From an uncultured Candidatus Melainabacteria bacterium (GTDB taxonomy: Bacteria > Cyanobacteriota > Vampirovibrionia > Gastranaerophilales > Gastranaerophilaceae), in the NCBI GenBank assembly GCA_934693165.1, contig CAKUUX010000008.1, forward strand, positions 33,989 to 97,988: a stretch of DNA of 64,000 nucleotides. The letters run 5' to 3'. Made by a program: the position numbers and the translations under genes. A model generated the notes under the pieces. The model did not search any database and was not told the origin of the DNA. It was given only the letters and a program-made list of their open reading frames with translations. Numbering within the stretch: position 1 is the first letter of the stretch; every line of letters starts with the position of its first letter. Below are positions 1 to 8,669 of the stretch, piece after piece.

Positions 1-210
1 GTCAACAAAGTTTTCTGTTTCAAATCTTTTGTCTGCAATAGCAACAACATTTAACTCTTTATTAAATTTGTATTTTTTATTCAAAGTTAAAAAATCTTCG
101 CCTGCTCCAAATATAATTACACGTTTACCATAGATTTCACCCATTGACCAACGCATGTCATTATCAAATTTTTGAGTATTAGTTTTTGCTGTAAAATATT
201 TACTTAACAT
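1..210 (-). CDS. unknown protein, 5' part only (runs off the left edge)
   Basis: An open frame of 70 codons begins with ATG at 208-210 on the minus strand and continues past base 1. A GGGG-type ribosome site lies just upstream, and an extended -10 box (TG-A-TATAAT on the minus strand) covers 241-246. The visible N-terminus is basic, followed near residues 31-36 by a short hydrophobic strand and glycine turn (VIIFGAG), then a second hydrophobic strand ending VVAIADKRF. That beta-glycine-beta pattern resembles the start of a nucleotide-binding (Rossmann-like) fold, but too little is present to name a family. Confidence 0.6.
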   Translation of the reverse strand, partial: MLSKYFTAKTNTQKFDNDMRWSMGEIYGKRVIIFGAGEDFLTLNKKYKFNKELNVVAIADKRFETENFVD

Positions 211-240
211 CTTAAAATCCCCTTTTTTATATTTTTTGTT

Positions 241-246
241 ATTATA
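241..246 (-). promoter_or_regulatory. extended -10 promoter for the left-edge gene
   Basis: On the minus strand the sequence reads TGATATAAT, a perfect -10 hexamer with the extended TG motif. It lies about 30 bases before the ATG at 210. No clear -35 box is visible, as is common for extended -10 promoters. Confidence 0.45.
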
Positions 247-280
247 TCACAGTTATTTTACTAAAGTATATTCAATATTT

Positions 281-1081
281 TTACACACCTGCAAATTCCA
301 CAAGAGTTGGAGTGTTTTTTAATTCATAAAACATTTTTGCTGCAATCTTAAATTCATTTGGATTTGCACTTACAAAAAATTCTTCTGTACCCTCGTTTTC
401 AGATAAATTCAACATATTATGCTTTTCTAAATCATATTTAATATAATTTGAAAAAATAATTGATGGGTCAATAAAAACATCATCACCCCAAATATTAACC
501 AAAACTCTTCTTAAATAAGGATAATGTGTGCATCCCAAAACAATTTTATCTGGGTTATTTTGTTTCATAGTATCCAAATATTTTTTCACGCAATCTATTG
601 TTGAAGATGCATTAATCATATTCGACTCAACAATTTTAACCCATTCAGGACAAGCAAGTTCAAATACTTGCATATCTTTATTGTATTTATAAATTTCACT
701 TTTATAAATATGAGAATTTATTGTAACAGGAGTAGCAAAAACTCCTAAACGTTCGATTTCAAGAAGAGAAAGAACATTTGCACAAGACTGAACAATCGGA
801 TAAACTTTTATGTCATATTTATCTTTCAAAGCTTCATAAGCTATCGCAGAAGTCGTATTACATGCCATCACAATACATTTTACATCTTTTTCAATAAAGA
901 ATTTAAAAATATCTTCTGCATATTGAATCAGTTGGTCTTTAGTTTTTTCACCATAAGGTTGATTTTTTAAATCGCCATAGTAAATATAATTTTCATTAGG
1001 CATAAGCTTTTTAAGCTTTTCGTAAACCGTAAGCCCACCAACTCCTGAATCATATACTCCTATTTTTTTATTATTTATCAT
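281..1081 (-). CDS. murI: glutamate racemase
   Basis: Glutamate racemase converts L- to D-glutamate for peptidoglycan precursors in the cytoplasm. The 266-residue length is normal. Family signatures are clear: GVYDSGVGG near residues 8-16 (Asp11), the first catalytic cysteine in MACNTTSA (Cys74) and the second in GCTHYP (Cys184). The gene starts inside the 3' end of the upstream amidase gene, with an 11-base overlap, so the two cell-wall genes are probably translated from one message. Function is confident from both catalytic cysteines. Confidence 0.96.
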   Translation of the reverse strand: MINNKKIGVYDSGVGGLTVYEKLKKLMPNENYIYYGDLKNQPYGEKTKDQLIQYAEDIFKFFIEKDVKCIVMACNTTSAIAYEALKDKYDIKVYPIVQSCANVLSLLEIERLGVFATPVTINSHIYKSEIYKYNKDMQVFELACPEWVKIVESNMINASSTIDCVKKYLDTMKQNNPDKIVLGCTHYPYLRRVLVNIWGDDVFIDPSIIFSNYIKYDLEKHNMLNLSENEGTEEFFVSANPNEFKIAAKMFYELKNTPTLVEFAGV

Positions 1082-2996
1082 ATTGTCTAAAATAGTTAAC
1101 TATCCCTTCTGCAATACCTTTCGCAGTTCTTTGTTGTCTATCTGCAGAAACTAATTGCATTCGTTCTTTTTCATTAGATATAAATCCGATTTCAACCAAT
1201 ATTGCTGGTTTTGTCGTATGATTTATAACATAAAATCTTGACTTAATCAAACCTCGGTTAGGAGATTCGGTTACATTCTTCACAAATTCAGCCTGTACAC
1301 ATTTTGCCAAATTGTAACTATAATCATGATAATAGTGAGTTTCTAAGCCAACTGGACTAGTATTTTCAGAAGAATTTACGTGAATACTTACGAAAATGTC
1401 CTCGTCTTTACCCTCAGCAATATCAACCCTTTCTTGTAATGATACAGTTGAATTATCACTTCTTGTCATATAAACCTTGTAACCTTTTTGCTTTAATATA
1501 GCCTCAAGTCTTTGTGCTACAGCAAGATTGATATCACTTTCTTTGATACCTGCTCTTGTTGCACCACAATCTGTACCACCATGACCTGCATCAATTACAA
1601 TAACCTTTTCACCAGCTTTTTTCTTTGTGTTTGTAAATACGGGTGGAACAATTTTCTTTATTGGAGATTGTTCTAATTGTGGTTCACTTATAGAAATTTT
1701 TAGACTTTTTCCATCTAAGCCCGAATAAACCTTTGTTGTACCGTTTGATTGCAATTTATATGATACAGTTAAAAGTTGACCTTCTATTTTTAATTTTAGA
1801 TTTTGTACATTTGTATTTTTTATAGCATTAGTAAATTGTGCTTCATTGTATTTATCAATGTTATAAATGGTTAGAATAAAATCATCTGCTTTTCTATAAA
1901 CACTATAAACAACTGGAGCATTAAACGCTAAAATGACGTCATTATTTTGTCCATTTTTTTCGTAATAAGTAGAAGTTAAATTTGCTTTTATATTTGACAA
2001 AGATGCAACATTATATCTTTCTTTATCAGCAAGCAATAATGTTTCATTATCAGGTGAATATATTGGAATATACTTATCAGGTTTATTTGTTTTTAAAACC
2101 AAACGAGTTTTGTTTGTTTCAAACTGACCAACTTTTATAGTTTCTGTTTCATTTATAGAATATTCTTTACTTCTAACCTCTTTACTTGCCAAAGTATTTG
2201 GTAAATCATAAACAATTCTCGCAGGTTCTGAAAGATATAAAGCTTTTTCTACAGCAACAGAACCAAACCCTGATAGTAAAATACCGTTAGACGTTTTATT
2301 TATACTGTTTAAGTAATATCTTGTATTTAATTTTAAATCTCTTTTTATTTGTTCAACCTTAACATCACTAAAAGCTGATTCAACTTCTTTTGGGATATTT
2401 GCTAATGCAAAAGCAGATTGAATATCCTTCATAGAAGAAGTTGGAATAGTAACATTTTGTGCAGAAGATACTGGAACTTCTTTCTTTGTAATGACCTGAG
2501 TTGTCATTGCAGAATATTCATAATAATCGTTTGAATCATGTCTAGCTTCTCTAAACGTATTTTGGAAATATTCTTCTTTTAATAAAGGTTTATCACCATA
2601 TTTAACAATAATGCTGTTTTTTAATCTATAAACATCAATTTTATCTGCGCTATACTTTTCATCCAGAGTTAACACAACTCTTACGACATCTGGATTAACG
2701 GAATTTTGTGCAACAACAGCGTGTTTTACAACACCTTGTGTAAAATTAATATCTTCTTTTTTTGTAGCCAAAATTGCAGAATTTATATCAAAATAAACTC
2801 TGTTAGGATTTGACATTTTAATCAATTTTAATTTACTTGTATTATTTGATGTAAATTCAGAAGGTGAATTTATCATAAGAACAGAAGATGAAGTGTCAAA
2901 TGCTACAGACGTAATTTTTATAGAATTTTCATCTGCAAAAACGACTTGAGCCAAAAATAAAAATATAAAAAATATTGATAATAAGAATTTTTTCAT
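1071..2996 (-). CDS. N-acetylmuramoyl-L-alanine amidase with AMIN-like region
   Basis: This is a secreted cell-wall hydrolase that cleaves the bond between MurNAc and the stem peptide. Residues 1-22 form a typical signal peptide (MKKFLLSIFFIFLFLAQVVFA). The long middle part is beta-rich and resembles AMIN domains, which bind the envelope. The C-terminal ~180 residues are a zinc Amidase_3 domain: VIDAGHGG (zinc His), the Glu of ESDINLA, SIHVNSS (zinc His) and the catalytic Glu in VEIGFISNE. At 641 residues it is longer than E. coli AmiC, but AMIN-amidase fusions of this size are seen in cyanobacterial relatives. It is followed by murI in the same operon. Confidence 0.92.
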   Translation of the reverse strand: MKKFLLSIFFIFLFLAQVVFADENSIKITSVAFDTSSSVLMINSPSEFTSNNTSKLKLIKMSNPNRVYFDINSAILATKKEDINFTQGVVKHAVVAQNSVNPDVVRVVLTLDEKYSADKIDVYRLKNSIIVKYGDKPLLKEEYFQNTFREARHDSNDYYEYSAMTTQVITKKEVPVSSAQNVTIPTSSMKDIQSAFALANIPKEVESAFSDVKVEQIKRDLKLNTRYYLNSINKTSNGILLSGFGSVAVEKALYLSEPARIVYDLPNTLASKEVRSKEYSINETETIKVGQFETNKTRLVLKTNKPDKYIPIYSPDNETLLLADKERYNVASLSNIKANLTSTYYEKNGQNNDVILAFNAPVVYSVYRKADDFILTIYNIDKYNEAQFTNAIKNTNVQNLKLKIEGQLLTVSYKLQSNGTTKVYSGLDGKSLKISISEPQLEQSPIKKIVPPVFTNTKKKAGEKVIVIDAGHGGTDCGATRAGIKESDINLAVAQRLEAILKQKGYKVYMTRSDNSTVSLQERVDIAEGKDEDIFVSIHVNSSENTSPVGLETHYYHDYSYNLAKCVQAEFVKNVTESPNRGLIKSRFYVINHTTKPAILVEIGFISNEKERMQLVSADRQQRTAKGIAEGIVNYFRQYDK

Positions 2997-3052
2997 TTTT
3001 ACCTACTTCACCAAATAAGATTATACAATATTTTTAAAGATATGAAAAAAAG

Positions 3053-3081
3053 TTGACCTTTCTTAAAAAAAAAACTAGAAT
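3053..3081 (+). promoter_or_regulatory. sigma-70 type promoter, likely giving a leaderless mRNA
   Basis: TTGACC at 3053-3058 and TAGAAT at 3076-3081 are separated by exactly 17 bases. The expected transcription start, about seven bases downstream, coincides with the ATG at 3088. No Shine-Dalgarno sequence is present. Confidence 0.6.
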
Positions 3082-3087
3082 GTAGGC

Positions 3088-3423
3088 ATGAACAAACTTA
3101 GAAGACGTTGGTATGATGTAGATTATTCTGCAACAGAAATATTTGATAAAATTCAAAACCTCGATAATGACACAAAAAACGCATTATCAGAAAATTTGAC
3201 TGAAATTATCAAGCAGATAAAGGATTTACACAAAGAAGAACTTGAGCCAGATTTAAGCCTTGGACTTGAAAGAGTTATAGGCTTGTATCACCAATTCCAA
3301 AGCCGTAGACGTTGGTACGACAAAAACGACGAAGAAATAGCATACGCAATTAAAACCCTGTTTACACTGCCAACACAAGATTTTTATAACATTGTCGAAG
3401 GACTGTCTGTTTCGTTAAATTAA
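3088..3423 (+). CDS. small unknown protein with duplicated RRRWYD motif
   Basis: No known family is recognised. The 111-residue soluble protein contains the hexapeptide RRRWYD twice, at about residues 5-10 and 73-78. Each copy is followed by an acidic, helix-rich stretch ending in a similar pattern, so the protein looks like an internal duplication of a ~50-residue unit. There is no signal peptide or membrane segment. The promoter at 3053-3081 places the transcription start at or next to the ATG, with no ribosome-binding sequence. The gene is convergent with purD, with a 13-base gap. Confidence 0.8.
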   Translation: MNKLRRRWYDVDYSATEIFDKIQNLDNDTKNALSENLTEIIKQIKDLHKEELEPDLSLGLERVIGLYHQFQSRRRWYDKNDEEIAYAIKTLFTLPTQDFYNIVEGLSVSLN

Positions 3424-3436
3424 AGGATAATTAAAC

Positions 3437-4684
3437 TTAGTCCAAAACTGCGCATAGGTCTTTTCTGTGAGTTTTGCCGTCAAATTCAATCAACGCAACT
3501 TCATCATACAAGGCATCTGTTGCGAAGGTATATGTCTTAGCATTTTTAGTAACAACAAGAGTTCTATCACCTGTTGTCAAATACTCTAAATACTCATTTT
3601 TTCTTGTATTAAAATGAGCAACTAAAGTATCTTCGTCCAAATTATTTAAACCTGAAATAACTTTGTCAGTCTTATTTCCTGCAGAAAGAACACAAGAAAC
3701 AGAAACTTCATCTTTCATATTAATATACTCATAATCATCAGCAAAAGAACCAACAACACAAGCATACATTATATCAAACAAATTATCTTCGATAGTTGAA
3801 AGTACACCCTGACAGTCATGGTCTTGCAAGAATGGGTTAAATTCTAATGCAACAACTTCATTATCAGGAGTTAGCACGCAATCAATACCCAAAATTCCAA
3901 CATAAGGTGTTCCTTTTTGGTCTAAACTATCAAGAGCAGGGAAAATTATCTCTTGCATAATGTATTGTTCAACATTTCTTGTAATTTTATAATCTGGAAT
4001 ATAAGCTCCCATGCCAGGAGTTAAAAGTCCACCGTCACCATCAAGCACAAACTTATAATTACCAACACTACTCAATGGAATTGCATGATATCCGTCTGTT
4101 ATTACGTAATAAGAAAACTCATGTCCATAAACAAAATCTTCTACAATAACTCTTTTTTCGTTTCTCATAAAACAATCTTCAATAAAAGATTTTGCAATAC
4201 TCATTGCAGAACAAATCATTGTACCATTTGAATTTCTATGTTCATCAGTCTTTACAACAACAGGTAGCATTGAATTTCTAACATAATCAATTGCTTGTTG
4301 AGGTTTTTCAAAAATACCAAATCTTGCAGTTGGAACATGCAATTTATATAAGAATTTTTTACCAGTAGATTTATTTATAGCAATCTGAGCACTTGCAGAA
4401 GTTGGGCCAAAAACCATTTGACCATTTTCTTGAAAAATACCAACTACATTTGCTCTTATAGCTTTTTCACTTGAACAAATTGTTAAATCAATTGCATTTT
4501 CCATTGCAAAATCAAGTAATCCTGCAACATCATTTTCTCTAATATCAACGCAAGTTGCAAATTCTCTCATTGCATCATTACCTGATGCGACATAAATATT
4601 ACCGATATTGCTTAATTTAGAAAGCTTTTGAGCTAACGCATATTCTTTTGCACTATTTCCAATAATTAAAATATTCTTTTCCAT
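3437..4684 (-). CDS. purD: phosphoribosylamine--glycine ligase
   Basis: PurD (GAR synthetase) joins glycine to phosphoribosylamine with ATP in de novo purine synthesis. The 415-residue length fits the family (about 420-430). The N-terminal preATP-grasp part begins with ILIIGNSAKEYALA. A standard PurD has a GGREHA loop here, so the loop is altered. The ATP-grasp part includes FGPTSASAQI, KSTGKKFL, the ATP-binding block at VVVKTDE, and the metal-binding end TPYVGILGIDCVL...VALEFNPF. Standard PurD has an RFGDPE motif where this protein has EFNPFLQDHD, so it is a divergent member. A related ATP-grasp ligase is possible, but PurD is most likely. Confidence 0.8.
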   Translation of the reverse strand: MEKNILIIGNSAKEYALAQKLSKLSNIGNIYVASGNDAMREFATCVDIRENDVAGLLDFAMENAIDLTICSSEKAIRANVVGIFQENGQMVFGPTSASAQIAINKSTGKKFLYKLHVPTARFGIFEKPQQAIDYVRNSMLPVVVKTDEHRNSNGTMICSAMSIAKSFIEDCFMRNEKRVIVEDFVYGHEFSYYVITDGYHAIPLSSVGNYKFVLDGDGGLLTPGMGAYIPDYKITRNVEQYIMQEIIFPALDSLDQKGTPYVGILGIDCVLTPDNEVVALEFNPFLQDHDCQGVLSTIEDNLFDIMYACVVGSFADDYEYINMKDEVSVSCVLSAGNKTDKVISGLNNLDEDTLVAHFNTRKNEYLEYLTTGDRTLVVTKNAKTYTFATDALYDEVALIEFDGKTHRKDLCAVLD

Positions 4685-4729
4685 AAAATTATTATACTAC
4701 ATAATTTATACGATTTTTATTAAGAAATA

Positions 4730-4758
4730 TTACAAAAATATTGATAATTTTGTATAAT
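4730..4758 (+). promoter_or_regulatory. sigma-70 type promoter
   Basis: TTACAA at 4730-4735 and a perfect TATAAT at 4753-4758 are 17 bases apart, upstream of the small gene at 4816. The roughly 50-base leader contains an imperfect hairpin at 4779-4798. Confidence 0.55.
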
Positions 4759-4815
4759 AAAAATGACTTTCGAAAAAGTATCCTTAAAAGAATACTATCA
4801 GAGGAGAGAGAATTT

Positions 4816-5079
4816 ATGGCAAACAACATTATCAACTATTTAACACAAGCTTTTATGGCACCAACTGCAATGCAAGCTCAAAATGTTAAACCGTTAGAAC
4901 AAGTAAAAGAAGTTAAATCAACAAACCCTTTTTCTAACAACCCTTTTGTGACAATGAGTGCCAAAAAATCATCTATGGATACATACGCAAAAAACTGCCC
5001 AGTTAAAGGTGGTTATTTTGCAGGATATTATAATAACAAGCCTAACATCGTTGGGCAAAGATTATTCCTTGAAGTGTAA
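4816..5079 (+). CDS. small unknown protein (87 aa)
   Basis: No family recognised. The start at 4816 is preferred over the in-frame codon at 4741 because a strong GAGGAGAGAG ribosome site lies directly before it and the earlier codon overlaps the promoter. The protein is short, polar, without a signal peptide, and has a duplicated NPF motif (NPFSNNPF near residues 37-44) and a Gly/Tyr-rich C-terminal part (GGYFAGYYNNK). It is monocistronic and convergent with the dehydrogenase gene. Confidence 0.7.
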   Translation: MANNIINYLTQAFMAPTAMQAQNVKPLEQVKEVKSTNPFSNNPFVTMSAKKSSMDTYAKNCPVKGGYFAGYYNNKPNIVGQRLFLEV

Positions 5080-5126
5080 GGGTAGGTTTAAACAACGGCG
5101 ATTATGCCAGTATTAGAAGAAGAACG

Positions 5127-5163
5127 TGGGCTACTATTAATTAATTTTATTAGTATGCCCACC
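5127..5163. terminator. bidirectional hairpin between convergent genes
   Basis: The arms GTGGGC-TACTA and TAGTA-TGCCCAC pair with one bulge around an AT-rich loop. The hairpin overlaps the 3' end of the dehydrogenase gene on the minus strand and follows the small gene on the plus strand. Confidence 0.45.
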
Positions 5164-6168
5164 TTTTAAGTTGTCTTTAATGCTTATCATTGTAGTTTTC
5201 AAAATATAATCAATAGCATCTTGAGTTTTGTAGGCGATATGAGGTGTTACTAAAACATTTGGCATTTTGACGAGTTTTTTTATAATCAAATTTGTATTAT
5301 TACATTCAGAAAAACATTCTGTAGCTTCTTTGTTTTTATTTTTTTCGCAAAAAACACCTGAGCTTTCACATTCAATAACATCTAATGCACATCCAGAAAT
5401 TTTATTATTTGTAATTGCGTCAAAAAGTGCTTTTGTATCAACGAGTTCACCTCTTGCAACATTAATCAAATAACTTGTATCTTTCATCATTTCAAATTCT
5501 TTTTCTGAAATCAAATGATAGGATTGATTATTATATGGAAGATGTAAAGTTACGATATCTGATTTTGTGAGAAGTTCATCTTTATTTACATATTGAACAT
5601 TATAATTTTCAATTAAACCATTCTTTTTTACCAAATCATAAGCTAAAACTTTCATACCAAAAGCGTTTGCAATCATACAAACACCAGCACCTATTGTGCC
5701 AGTACCAAATACCCCTAGAGTTAAATTGTTCAAATCACGACCAACATATTTTGAATTACCCTTATTTAAATCTTTCAAATCAAAAATAGCGACATAAATT
5801 TTCCTCATAAGAGTCAAAATTAGACCAAACGTATACTGCATAACACCAGTTTTGCCATAGTTTTCTACATTTAAGACTTTTATGTTTTGTTTTTTTGCTT
5901 CCTCTAAATCGATATGGTTAAAACCTGTCGAACGAGTAGAAATTATCATCAAATTTGGGAAAGCATCAATAACTTCTTTATCAACTTTTGAATCTATAAA
6001 AACACTTATAACGGTTGTATTTTGTCTTACTACATAAGGAAGATTTTGTACGACATTTTTTGTAAGACTTTCTTTAAAAAAAGTTATTTCAAAATCCTCA
6101 GTATTTTCTCTATCAAAATAAGCTTGTTCTTCTTCCCTAAAATCAAACATCAACATTTTTATAGACAT
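5137..6168 (-). CDS. D-2-hydroxyacid dehydrogenase (D-lactate dehydrogenase-like)
   Basis: This is an NAD-dependent reductase of 2-keto acids, most likely making D-lactate from pyruvate during fermentation. The 343-residue protein has the family's order of motifs: a substrate-domain strand with STRSTGFNHIDLEEAK, the Rossmann loop GVFGTGTIGAGV, the catalytic Arg in INVARGELVD, a Glu in ALDVIECESSG, and the catalytic His in TPHIAY near the C-terminus. A Cys-containing insertion sits between the Glu and His. An erythronate- or glycerate-type enzyme cannot be excluded. The gene stands alone on the minus strand. Confidence 0.85.
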   Translation of the reverse strand: MSIKMLMFDFREEEQAYFDRENTEDFEITFFKESLTKNVVQNLPYVVRQNTTVISVFIDSKVDKEVIDAFPNLMIISTRSTGFNHIDLEEAKKQNIKVLNVENYGKTGVMQYTFGLILTLMRKIYVAIFDLKDLNKGNSKYVGRDLNNLTLGVFGTGTIGAGVCMIANAFGMKVLAYDLVKKNGLIENYNVQYVNKDELLTKSDIVTLHLPYNNQSYHLISEKEFEMMKDTSYLINVARGELVDTKALFDAITNNKISGCALDVIECESSGVFCEKNKNKEATECFSECNNTNLIIKKLVKMPNVLVTPHIAYKTQDAIDYILKTTMISIKDNLKGGHTNKIN

Positions 6169-6235
6169 AATTGCTCCTTTTTAAGAGATTATTTTTAAAA
6201 TAAAGAAGATTTTATATTGGACAAATGGACATGTT

Positions 6236-7210
6236 TTATTTTAAGACTTTGGCTTTCGTGTGTTCTTGAACTTTGCTTACAATATAATCACAAATTTTAA
6301 CTTCTAAATTTATTGAAAAATGGTTATTTATTTCTTTAATAAAGTAGCAAGGGCTTGTTACATTAACTTCAATTATTTGAGAATTTATAACATCCAAACC
6401 TGCCATATAAATTCCCATCGAATTTAATTTTTTTGCAACTTCTGTAAATTTTCTTTTTTCTTCTTCTGTTAAAACGGCTTTTTTAATAAAGTCATCACTG
6501 TGTGTATTAAATTTAAAATCGTCTTTTGTAGGCAATTTTTGTACGCATTCATCAAGAACAGTGTCACCCAAAGTCAAAACTCTTTTATCTCCAAATTTTG
6601 CTTCTGGTATATATTTTTGGCACATAATAAGAGTTTGACCATCATTTGTCATACTCTTGATTATACTGTTTGTATTGACATCATTTTCTTTCAAGAACAT
6701 TACATTTGCGCCAAAACAAAGATTTAAAGGTTTTAAAATAATTTCTTTATTTTTTGCCAAAAATTCTTTTATAGTCTTTTTGTCAGAAGTAACAAGAGCT
6801 TCTGGCATATATTCTGCAAAATATAGAGCATGCAGTTTTTCATTAAAACTTCTAATAGCTTGAGGATTATTCATTATTAAGACCTTGCTTTGGTCAACAA
6901 AATCCATAATATATGTTGAATTTATATAATTCAAATCAACAGGTGGATCTTGACGGAACATAACCAAATCAAAATCTTCAACATTTGAATAATGCTCCAC
7001 TTTTTCGTAAAAAATATTTTCATCTTTCAAATATGATTTATAGCTTATTGCACGAGCTTTTAAATCTACTATTGATAACTTATCTTCCGTTGTTATTTCA
7101 ACATTATAACCACGATTTAAAAATTCTTTTATCAACCAAAAATTTGTCACAAGGTTGTTAAATTCAAAATATTTAAGTTCAATTTTATCAATAATAAATA
7201 AGATATTCAT
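6236..7210 (-). CDS. gshB: glutathione synthetase-like ATP-grasp ligase
   Basis: Prokaryotic GshB adds glycine to gamma-glutamylcysteine using ATP. The 324 residues align well with that family: FDLVMFRQDPPVDLNYI in the N-terminal domain, NNPQAIRSFNEKLHALYF, the ATP-binding lysine region EIILKPLN, KYIPEAKFGDKRVL, and the metal-binding end AGLDVINSQIIEVNVTSP. The normal glycine-rich loop (GGxGI) is replaced by CFGANV, so specificity may differ. No gshA is in the window. Presence of this enzyme suits a cyanobacterial-type lineage. Confidence 0.8.
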   Translation of the reverse strand: MNILFIIDKIELKYFEFNNLVTNFWLIKEFLNRGYNVEITTEDKLSIVDLKARAISYKSYLKDENIFYEKVEHYSNVEDFDLVMFRQDPPVDLNYINSTYIMDFVDQSKVLIMNNPQAIRSFNEKLHALYFAEYMPEALVTSDKKTIKEFLAKNKEIILKPLNLCFGANVMFLKENDVNTNSIIKSMTNDGQTLIMCQKYIPEAKFGDKRVLTLGDTVLDECVQKLPTKDDFKFNTHSDDFIKKAVLTEEEKRKFTEVAKKLNSMGIYMAGLDVINSQIIEVNVTSPCYFIKEINNHFSINLEVKICDYIVSKVQEHTKAKVLK

Positions 7211-7238
7211 AAGATGCTCTTTCCTTTGTAATAGATAT

Positions 7239-7268
7239 AAAAGCCCTCTTTAAAAGAGGGCTTTTTAT
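7239..7268 (-). terminator. rho-independent terminator
   Basis: AAGCCCTCTT pairs with AAGAGGGCTT around a short A-rich loop, with a T-rich tail on either strand. It directly follows the stop of the TSCPD gene on the minus strand. Confidence 0.8.
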
Positions 7269-7576
7269 TAGTTATTAACTTGTTCTGTTTCAGGTTGTTT
7301 ATATTCCATTCTCTTATTCTTATACAAAATAAGAGCTTTTGCTAATTGGTCAGGACAGCTAGTATCTCTATCCCCACAATGGATACCACTTAGTTTAGAA
7401 ATTACCTCATCGATTGTTAGACCTTTGACTAATGCAACGATACCCTTATGATTACCATCGCAACCTCCAAAGAATTCTACATTCTGCACAATACCATCAA
7501 AGATTTGTATTTGAATAACTTGTGCACAGATACCTGATGTTTTGTATTGAATTGTTTCTGGTTGAATATTTGCCAT
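7268..7576 (-). CDS. TSCPD-domain protein (TIGR03905-like)
   Basis: This 102-residue protein has the layout of the small TSCPD-domain family: Cys17 (SGICAQ), Cys39 (GGCDGN), Cys67 (IHCGDR) and Cys74 in the hallmark TSCPDQLAKAL. The domain also occurs at the C-terminus of some ribonucleotide reductases, where the cysteines probably bind metal. The role of the stand-alone form is unknown. The gene lies 12 bases downstream of the M48 protease gene on the same strand, so they may be cotranscribed. A terminator follows at once. Confidence 0.85.
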   Translation of the reverse strand: MANIQPETIQYKTSGICAQVIQIQIFDGIVQNVEFFGGCDGNHKGIVALVKGLTIDEVISKLSGIHCGDRDTSCPDQLAKALILYKNKRMEYKQPETEQVNN

Positions 7577-7588
7577 AATCTTTAATCC

Positions 7589-8530
7589 TTATTTGCTCAT
7601 TAAATAAAGTGCTGCAAATGAAGCATCCCAGCCATTAATAATACCTGACATTTTTTTCATTCTTTTTTCTTTATTTTTTAACAATTTCTTTTGAGTTTTT
7701 ATGTATTTATTTTGTAATGATTTGTTGTTTTTTCTCAATGTAAGATTTGCTTCAATCATTGTTGATGCTTTTTTATAAGATTCTGTATTGTATCCAGCTG
7801 CACCGGTTTTAGCATATTTTGGATAATTATATAAAATATAATCATAAATATTCATCAGTCTTTTTTCGCCTGACGGGTGAGTTTCTAAAACATCAATGTA
7901 GTTACCACAAATTTTATTTAAAACAGAAATTAAAGCTAATGGATTATAACCAGCTCTAATCATTAAATCTACTGCAGTAATATCAGCTTCCATTTCATCG
8001 TTACGGCTAAGTTTTGATGAAGCTAATTGTTGACCAATTGCAACAGTAGTAGCACCGGCATCGCTTGCGCCTTTTGCCAAGTCCGTTGCAACTGAACTAA
8101 TTACACTATCTAAAATAGTTTGTTTTGCACAATGTCCATTAAGAATATGACCCATTTCATGAGCAATTACACCAGCTAATTCGTGGTCGTAATCAACATA
8201 GTTTAATAAGCCTCTGTATACATGAATTTCTTTATTAATATCTGCATAAGCATTTACATCTTCTGTATTTGAAACTGTAAACTTGATAGTTTGTTGCACA
8301 CCATTTTTTGTAAGTAAAACATTACCAATTCTGTTTACCCTTTGAAGATTAGCTTTACTATCCCAGTTTGTACCAGATGTAGTAGTTTTTGTAGTTGTAG
8401 TCTTTGTTGTTGAACCATTTTTTGTTGTAGTTGTAGTAGTTGTCGTAGTAGTTGTTGTTCCTGCATTTGCAGAAGTTTGAACTCCAACAAAAGCAACTAA
8501 TAAAAATAAAATACTAAAAAATTTTTTCAT
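7589..8530 (-). CDS. M48-family zinc metalloprotease, exported, with poly-Thr linker
   Basis: The start at 8530 is chosen because AAAGGAG lies directly upstream and the protein then begins with a clean signal peptide (residues ~1-23, ending SANAG). A threonine-rich tract from ~25 to 53 follows, including twelve Thr in a row. The peptidase M48 core carries HEMGH (His124, Glu125, His128) and a downstream EMEAD that would give the third zinc ligand. A lysine-rich tail of helical character ends the 313-residue protein. Family members degrade or chaperone envelope proteins (BepA-like). It is probably periplasmic. Confidence 0.88.
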   Translation of the reverse strand: MKKFFSILFLLVAFVGVQTSANAGTTTTTTTTTTTTKNGSTTKTTTTKTTTSGTNWDSKANLQRVNRIGNVLLTKNGVQQTIKFTVSNTEDVNAYADINKEIHVYRGLLNYVDYDHELAGVIAHEMGHILNGHCAKQTILDSVISSVATDLAKGASDAGATTVAIGQQLASSKLSRNDEMEADITAVDLMIRAGYNPLALISVLNKICGNYIDVLETHPSGEKRLMNIYDYILYNYPKYAKTGAAGYNTESYKKASTMIEANLTLRKNNKSLQNKYIKTQKKLLKNKEKRMKKMSGIINGWDASFAALYLMSK

Positions 8531-8601
8531 ATCTATCTGCTCCTTTATTGATATATATTCTAGCACAAAAAAGTAAACTCAAACTTTTACATTTCTTTAT
8601 A

Positions 8602-8618
8602 ATACCCCCTAGGGGTGT
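8602..8618 (+). promoter_or_regulatory. candidate metal-sensor operator (CsoR/RcnR-like)
   Basis: ATACCCCCTAGGGGTGT contains a perfect CCCCTAGGGG palindrome at 8606-8615. It overlaps a TATAAT box (8598-8603) about 50 bases before the exporter start. G/C-tract palindromes flanked by AT are typical sites of CsoR/RcnR-family metal repressors, and the gene it precedes encodes a metal exporter. No regulator gene is adjacent, so the assignment is by motif and context. Confidence 0.5.
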
Positions 8619-8669
8619 TAAAATTGCTATATCGTGTGGTATAGTGTAGTTGTAAGAAATGAGGTTAAA

